A stretch of 64,000 nt of DNA from positions 124,001 to 188,000 of the forward strand of contig JAQTUX010000001.1 of NCBI GenBank assembly GCA_028707125.1, given 5' to 3'. The stretch is from Candidatus Omnitrophota bacterium. Lineage in GTDB: Bacteria; Omnitrophota; Gorgyraeia; Gygaellales; JAQTUX01. Position 1 is the first letter of the stretch. Each line of letters begins with the position of its first letter. The notes below the pieces were generated by a model, which had not been told where the DNA came from, did no database searches, and saw only the letters and a program-made list of their open reading frames with translations. Shown one piece after another: positions 60,173 to 64,000 of the stretch. A program made the translations under genes and the position numbers.

Positions 60173-60880
60173 ATGCAAAATAAGTTTTTTGAAGAACAGA
60201 TAAAAGCGCTGTTCAAGATAAGCAAGGCCATCACCTCAGAGCTGTACCTTGAGGATATACTGCGCCTTATAGTGACCGTGACCGCGGAGATACTGGGTTC
60301 GAATATCTGTTCCTTGATGTTAATCAATGAGAAGGGTGAACTTATGATCAGGGCTACGCAGAGCATGAGCGAGGAGTATAACCGCAAGCCCCCGCTTAAG
60401 ATCGGCGAAGGCGTTGCCGGCAAGGCTGCTAAAGAGAATAAGCCGATGGCAGTTAAGCATGTTGCCAGGGAGAAGGAGTACAAGCATAAAGATATTGCCA
60501 AAAGGGAAGGCCTGGTTTCGCTATTATGCGTTCCTTTAGCCGTGAAGAACAAAGTCATAGGGGTGATCAATTGCTATACCTCCGCCCCCCATGATTTTAC
60601 GGAAACAGAAATTGAGATCCTGATGACCATTGCCAATCAGGCGGCGGTAGCCATTGAGAATACGGAGTTAATGGTCAAAAGCAAAGTTATCCAGGAAGAA
60701 TTGGAGACGCGCAAAAGAATAGAGCGCGCTAAAGGCATCTTGATGCGGGATGACGGGCTGACCGAAGAACAGGCGTATTTAAAGATCCGTAAATACAGCA
60801 TGGATAACCGCAAGACCATGCGCGAGGTCGCGGAGGCGATCATCCTCGCGGCTGATATGAAACACTTAACCAAGGGCTAA
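60173..60880 (+). CDS. GAF-ANTAR antitermination regulator
   Basis: I use the ATG at 60173; the frame upstream runs into the terminator hairpin. The 235-residue product has a GAF domain (about 20-165: LYLEDILRLIVTVTAEILGSNICSLML, LKIGEGVAGKAAKENKPMAV, LLCVPLAVKNKVIGVINCYT) and a C-terminal ANTAR domain (about 175-230: ETRKRIERAKGILMRDDGLTEEQAYLKIRKYSMDNRKTMREVAEAIILAA). ANTAR proteins bind RNA hairpins and prevent intrinsic termination, often in nitrogen metabolism. Here the gene follows two terminators in its own leader and precedes a glutamate synthase-like gene. No strong Shine-Dalgarno is seen. The GAF ligand is unknown. Confidence 0.9.
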   Translation: MQNKFFEEQIKALFKISKAITSELYLEDILRLIVTVTAEILGSNICSLMLINEKGELMIRATQSMSEEYNRKPPLKIGEGVAGKAAKENKPMAVKHVAREKEYKHKDIAKREGLVSLLCVPLAVKNKVIGVINCYTSAPHDFTETEIEILMTIANQAAVAIENTELMVKSKVIQEELETRKRIERAKGILMRDDGLTEEQAYLKIRKYSMDNRKTMREVAEAIILAADMKHLTKG

Positions 60881-60970
60881 GCAGCCTTTTGCCTATCGAG
60901 CTAAGTCAGCTTGATCCATGTGGATTAAAGCGGGAGAATGGGCAAAGTAAAAAAAGGAGGGGAGGTTAGT

Positions 60971-62611
60971 ATGAATTTAAGCAGGCCGAATGCCAATGAC
61001 GCGGTAGGGACGTTTAACCGTTCTAAAAATGTGGTCCCCGGATCGGGGATATGCTCGCGTTGCCTGGACGGCTGTAAAGGCAACTGTGATATCTTTAAAG
61101 CCGCTTTCCGCGGCCGGGAAGTGATCTATCCGGGGCCTTTCGGCGAGATCACCGCCGGAGCGGATAAGGATTATCCCGTAGATTATTCTCATCTAAATAT
61201 TCAGGGTTATGCTTTGGGCGCCAGGGGTTTGTCAGGAGACGTCGAAGGCAATCCCGATAATACCAAATTTCCCGATGTTAATACCGAGGCCGAATACGGC
61301 TGGGATATCAAGGTCAAGATGAGGGCCCCGATTTTTACCGGTGCTTTGGGCTCCACCGAGATCGCCCGCAAGAACTGGGAACATTTCGCGGTAGGGGCCG
61401 CTATTTCGGGTGTCACTCTGGTTTGCGGAGAGAATGTATGCGGTATTGACCCGAAATTGGAATTAGACGGCAAAGGCAAGATCAAGAATTCTCCCGAGAT
61501 GGACAGGCGCATTGAGACCTACAAGCGTTTTCATGACGGCTACGGCGAGATCCTGGTGCAGATGAACGTCGAGGATACGCGTCTGGGCGTGGCAGAGTAC
61601 GTGCGCAAGAAGCATAACCTGCAGACCATTGAATTAAAATGGGGCCAGGGCGCGAAATGTATCGGCGGAGAAATAAAGGTGAAGAGCCTGGAGAGGGCGC
61701 TGGAATTGCAGAGGCGCGGCTATATTGTTACCCCTGACCCGTCTCTGGAGGCCAACCAGAAGGCGTTCAAGGACGGCGCTATCAAGGAATTTGAACGCCA
61801 TTCCCGTCTGGGTTTTGTTTCCGAAGAGTCCTTTCTGGCTGAGATCAAACGCTTAAGGGACCTGGGTTTTAAGCGCATTACGCTGAAGACCGGCGCTTAT
61901 TCCATGCGGGAATTAGCCATGGCGCTTAAATATTCCTCATTAGCCAGGATCGATCTGCTTACTATTGACGGAGCTCCGGGCGGCACAGGCATGAGCCCCT
62001 GGAGGATGATGCAGGAGTGGGGTATCCCTACTTTTTATCTTGAGGCGCTTACCTATGAATTTTGCCAGCAGTTAGCCAGGAAAGGGATGCGCATCCCGGA
62101 TATCGCTATAGCAGGCGGGTTTTCAGCCGAAGACCATGTCTTTAAGGTGATCGCTATGGGCTCTCCTTATGTCAGGGCGGTTTGCATGGGCAGGGCGCTG
62201 ATGATACCCGGCATGGTGGGAAAGAATATAGGCAACTGGCTTAAAGAAGGCAGCCTTCCTCCCACGGTGTCCGCTTACGGCACTACCGAAAAAGAGATCT
62301 TTGTCTGTTATGAGGAGCTGTTGGAGAAATACGGCAAAGATATGAAGGATATTCCTTTGGGCGCGCTGGGTATATATTCTTTTGCCCAGAAAATAAAAGT
62401 CGGCCTGCAGCAGTTAATGGCGGGAAGCAGGAATTTCAAGGTTGCCTCTATCTCCCGCAGAGACGTAATGTCTTTGACGGAAGAGGCGGCAAAGGTTTCA
62501 GGCATCCCTTATGTCATGGACGCTTACCGGCAGGAGGCAGAGGCGGTTTTGAACGGCAAGGCGGGGCAGGCTTCCAATCACCGCAGGCAAAAAGCCGCGG
62601 CGGGGAGGTAG
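60971..62611 (+). CDS. Stand-alone FMN-binding glutamate synthase domain protein
   Basis: ATG 60971 has an AGGAGGGGAGG ribosome site, better than the in-frame ATG at 60938. The 546-residue product is the FMN barrel of glutamate synthase without the amidotransferase domain. LTIDGAPGGTGMSPWRMMQEWG, IAIAGGFSAEDHVFKVIAMG and VCMGRALMIPG are conserved barrel segments. The N-terminus has four Cys (GICSRCLDGCKGNCDIF) that could hold an iron-sulfur cluster or zinc. Such proteins may make glutamate from 2-oxoglutarate using ammonia from elsewhere, or act on another substrate. It follows the ANTAR gene by 90 bases. Confidence 0.87.
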   Translation: MNLSRPNANDAVGTFNRSKNVVPGSGICSRCLDGCKGNCDIFKAAFRGREVIYPGPFGEITAGADKDYPVDYSHLNIQGYALGARGLSGDVEGNPDNTKFPDVNTEAEYGWDIKVKMRAPIFTGALGSTEIARKNWEHFAVGAAISGVTLVCGENVCGIDPKLELDGKGKIKNSPEMDRRIETYKRFHDGYGEILVQMNVEDTRLGVAEYVRKKHNLQTIELKWGQGAKCIGGEIKVKSLERALELQRRGYIVTPDPSLEANQKAFKDGAIKEFERHSRLGFVSEESFLAEIKRLRDLGFKRITLKTGAYSMRELAMALKYSSLARIDLLTIDGAPGGTGMSPWRMMQEWGIPTFYLEALTYEFCQQLARKGMRIPDIAIAGGFSAEDHVFKVIAMGSPYVRAVCMGRALMIPGMVGKNIGNWLKEGSLPPTVSAYGTTEKEIFVCYEELLEKYGKDMKDIPLGALGIYSFAQKIKVGLQQLMAGSRNFKVASISRRDVMSLTEEAAKVSGIPYVMDAYRQEAEAVLNGKAGQASNHRRQKAAAGR

Positions 62612-62614
62612 AAG

Positions 62615-62788
62615 ATGGAAAATAAAGGTTTATGCAGCACTTGCAACGCAGATAAAACCTGTGTTTTTCCGCGCCGCTTTCCGGTTTTGCAATGCGAGGA
62701 ATTCAATGATCATGTTAACCGTAAACGCAGCGCGAAGCCAAGGCCGGGAAACACCCGTTCCAGCCAGGATATAACCGAGGCAGAATAA
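62615..62788 (+). CDS. 57-residue Cys-rich protein
   Basis: A short gene 3 bases after the glutamate synthase stop, with GGGGAGG seven bases before the ATG. The product begins MENKGLCSTCNADKTCVFP and has a fourth Cys in VLQCEEF. The CxxCx5C...C pattern suggests a metal or iron-sulfur site. The basic Ser/Arg-rich tail is probably disordered. I recall similar small CSTC...CEEF proteins in anaerobic bacteria, but I cannot assign a function. Spacing and ribosome site make it a real gene of the same operon; a terminator follows 22 bases later. Confidence 0.75.
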   Translation: MENKGLCSTCNADKTCVFPRRFPVLQCEEFNDHVNRKRSAKPRPGNTRSSQDITEAE

Positions 62789-62810
62789 TTATTATTTAAC
62801 CAGATCAGCT

Positions 62811-62862
62811 AAGGGCGGCTCAGATTATCCGATCAAGGATAAAACGGGCCGCCCTTATTTTT
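62811..62862 (+). terminator. Terminator of the GAF-ANTAR operon
   Basis: AAGGGCGGC (62811-62819) pairs with GCCGCCCTT (62848-62856); an inner hairpin TTATCC/GGATAA (62825-62842) sits in the loop. ATTTTTAAA follows. It ends the glutamate synthase / Cys-rich transcript. Confidence 0.78.
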
Positions 62863-62895
62863 AAATGATGAGCGTTCAGATTGCCAATTTTCCAC

Positions 62896-62924
62896 TTGAG
62901 CGCTTCAACTTATAGTAATATAAT
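62896..62924 (+). promoter_or_regulatory. Promoter for the tRNA-binding protein and murJ
   Basis: TTGAGC (62896-62901), 17 bases, consensus TATAAT (62919-62924), 23 bases before the ATG at 62947. Confidence 0.66.
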
Positions 62925-62946
62925 ATGATTCCTACAAGGAGGGGAC

Positions 62947-63267
62947 ATGATCACTTATGAAGATTTTGCCAAGTTAGAACTGAAAGTAGCTACAATTAAA
63001 GAAGTTACAGAGCATCCCAACGCGGACCGGCTGTATGTGGTGAAGGTTGACTGCGGAGGCGAAGAAAAGCAGCTGGTCGCCGGCATCAGATCATCCTACA
63101 CAAAAGAGGAATTAGTGGGAAAGCAGGTGGCAGTGGTCTATAATCTGGCGCCCGCGCTGTTGCGGGGCGTGGAAAGCCAGGGCATGATACTGGCTGCCAG
63201 CGATGAAAAGGGCATCGCGGTGCTCACGCTGGACAAACCTGTTGCCAACGGCTCAAAGATAAAATAA
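62947..63267 (+). CDS. tRNA-binding domain protein (Trbp111/MetG C-terminal-like)
   Basis: A 106-residue OB-fold protein. FAKLELKVATIKEVTEHPNADRLYVVKVDCG, QLVAGIRSSYTKEELVGKQVAVV and LRGVESQGMILAASD match the tRNA-binding domain that occurs alone (Trbp111) or at the C-terminus of methionyl-tRNA synthetase. Here it is a separate gene, either a subunit in trans of a synthetase lacking the domain or a general tRNA-binding chaperone. AAGGAGG precedes the ATG. murJ starts 2 bases after its stop. Confidence 0.9.
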   Translation: MITYEDFAKLELKVATIKEVTEHPNADRLYVVKVDCGGEEKQLVAGIRSSYTKEELVGKQVAVVYNLAPALLRGVESQGMILAASDEKGIAVLTLDKPVANGSKIK

Positions 63268-63269
63268 GG

Positions 63270-64000
63270 ATGTCGACAAACAGGTCGTTAGCCAAATCAG
63301 CGGGTATCATAGGATCGGGGATATTTACCTCCCGCGTGCTGGGATTTATAAGGGATATGGTCATAGCCAACTTTTTCGGCACCGGCGCCATCGCCCAGTC
63401 ATTTGTAGTAGCGTTCAGGATCCCCAATCTGCTGCGCGATTTTGTGGGCGAAGGCGCTACGAATTCCGCGTTCGTGCCGGTTTTCAGCGACTATCGGCTT
63501 AAATCCAGCAAGGAGGAATTTTGGGGCCTGGCCAGCGTAGTGTTAAATATCCTTATCGTAGTCCTGGCAGCTGTCACGCTTTCAGGCATAGTTCTGTCCC
63601 CCTGGATAGTGCGGCTTATGGCCCCCGGTTTCATGGCCGACCCGGAGAAATTGAGGATCAGTATATTCCTCAACCGGCTTGTATTTCCCTACATATTCTT
63701 TGTAGGGCTGGCAGCGTTCGCGGCCGGGCTTCTGAACACGCTCAAACATTTTTCCACCTCTGCCTTTGCCTCATGTTTCCTGAATCTGTCCCTGATAATA
63801 TTTGTAAGCGTATGGCATGAAGGGACTGCCGGCCTGGTTACAGGGGTGTTGCTGGGCGGGATGCTGCAGTTGGGTGTGCAGGTGCCGCCTCTGTTGAAAA
63901 GAGGGTTCAGGATAGATCTTTTTAAGAAATGGCGCCACCCCGGCGCCACGCAGATAGGCCGGCTTATGCTGCCGCGCCTTGCCTCAAGCAGTATCTACCA
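63270..64000 (+). CDS. murJ: Lipid II flippase MurJ, C-terminus cut by window edge
   Basis: The plus strand is open from ATG 63270 to the right edge (243 complete codons), preceded by AAGG. The product starts MSTNRSLAKSAGIIGSGIFTSRVLG and continues with FIRDMVIANFFGTG and FRIPNLLRDFVGEGATNSAFVPVF, the MurJ/MviN signature, and at least six membrane helices. MurJ moves the peptidoglycan precursor lipid II across the membrane. Confidence 0.95.
   Translation, partial: MSTNRSLAKSAGIIGSGIFTSRVLGFIRDMVIANFFGTGAIAQSFVVAFRIPNLLRDFVGEGATNSAFVPVFSDYRLKSSKEEFWGLASVVLNILIVVLAAVTLSGIVLSPWIVRLMAPGFMADPEKLRISIFLNRLVFPYIFFVGLAAFAAGLLNTLKHFSTSAFASCFLNLSLIIFVSVWHEGTAGLVTGVLLGGMLQLGVQVPPLLKRGFRIDLFKKWRHPGATQIGRLMLPRLASSSIY

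Overview
The window looks like chromosomal DNA from an uncultured Gram-negative-type bacterium. The clues are the GyrB insertion typical of Gram-negative enzymes, murJ, and a large lipid-linked glycan locus. Gene style and neighbourhood remind me of Omnitrophota and related candidate phyla, but that is an impression and not a phylogeny. There is no rRNA, CRISPR array, intact insertion sequence or integrase.

Layout. 1-1.47 kb: two leftward genes (a secreted LamG-like protein cut by the window edge, and a PilZ protein). 1.47-1.78 kb: a probable replication origin with a nested inverted repeat, a dnaA promoter and a perfect DnaA box; genes diverge from it. 1.78-9.62 kb: dnaA, dnaN, a DciA-like DUF721 gene, gyrB and gyrA. 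9.63-11.5 kb: tRNA-Glu and glmS. 11.5-37.4 kb: a tightly packed surface-glycan locus. It has three GT2 enzymes (two resembling polyprenyl-phosphate sugar synthases, separated by rsmI), an HprK-like kinase, a flippase, six GT-C/YfhO-type membrane proteins, a sulfatase-fold protein with Thr at the nucleophile position, a radical SAM protein, a GT4 enzyme, a nucleotidyltransferase-fold protein, an O-antigen-ligase-type polymerase and two membrane-anchored SGNH proteins.

37.4-50.5 kb: a pyrimidine operon under a PyrR-type attenuator (pyrR, pyrB, pyrC, carA, carB, pyrK, pyrD, pyrF; no pyrE). It also carries an EndoQ-like DNA repair nuclease ending in a perfect beta-clamp-binding motif, mutM, a SLOG-fold protein, a half-size TSUP transporter and tRNA-Arg followed by a short element flanked by a copy of the tRNA 3' end. 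50.5-57.9 kb: the F-type ATP synthase operon. Its epsilon gene is displaced into the end of the pyr operon, the rest has its own consensus promoter, and a band-7 protein is coupled to atpD.

57.9-60 kb: a hairpin-rich region with tRNA-Val, tRNA-Asp, a TPR lipoprotein-like or periplasmic protein, an ORF6N gene and a terminator-like repeat in three copies. 60-62.9 kb: a GAF-ANTAR antiterminator gene preceded by two intrinsic terminators, then a stand-alone FMN glutamate synthase domain protein and a 57-residue Cys-rich protein. I think this is the best candidate for an undescribed regulatory unit. 62.9-64 kb: a tRNA-binding-domain protein and murJ, cut by the right edge.

How the parts fit: the two polyprenyl-phosphate glycosyltransferases could charge lipid carriers that the GT-C enzymes use as donors, with the flippase and Wzy-type ligase exporting and polymerising. 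The pyr operon supplies UMP and the ATP synthase follows it on the same strand, so UTP, needed for sugar activation, and ATP production are physically linked.
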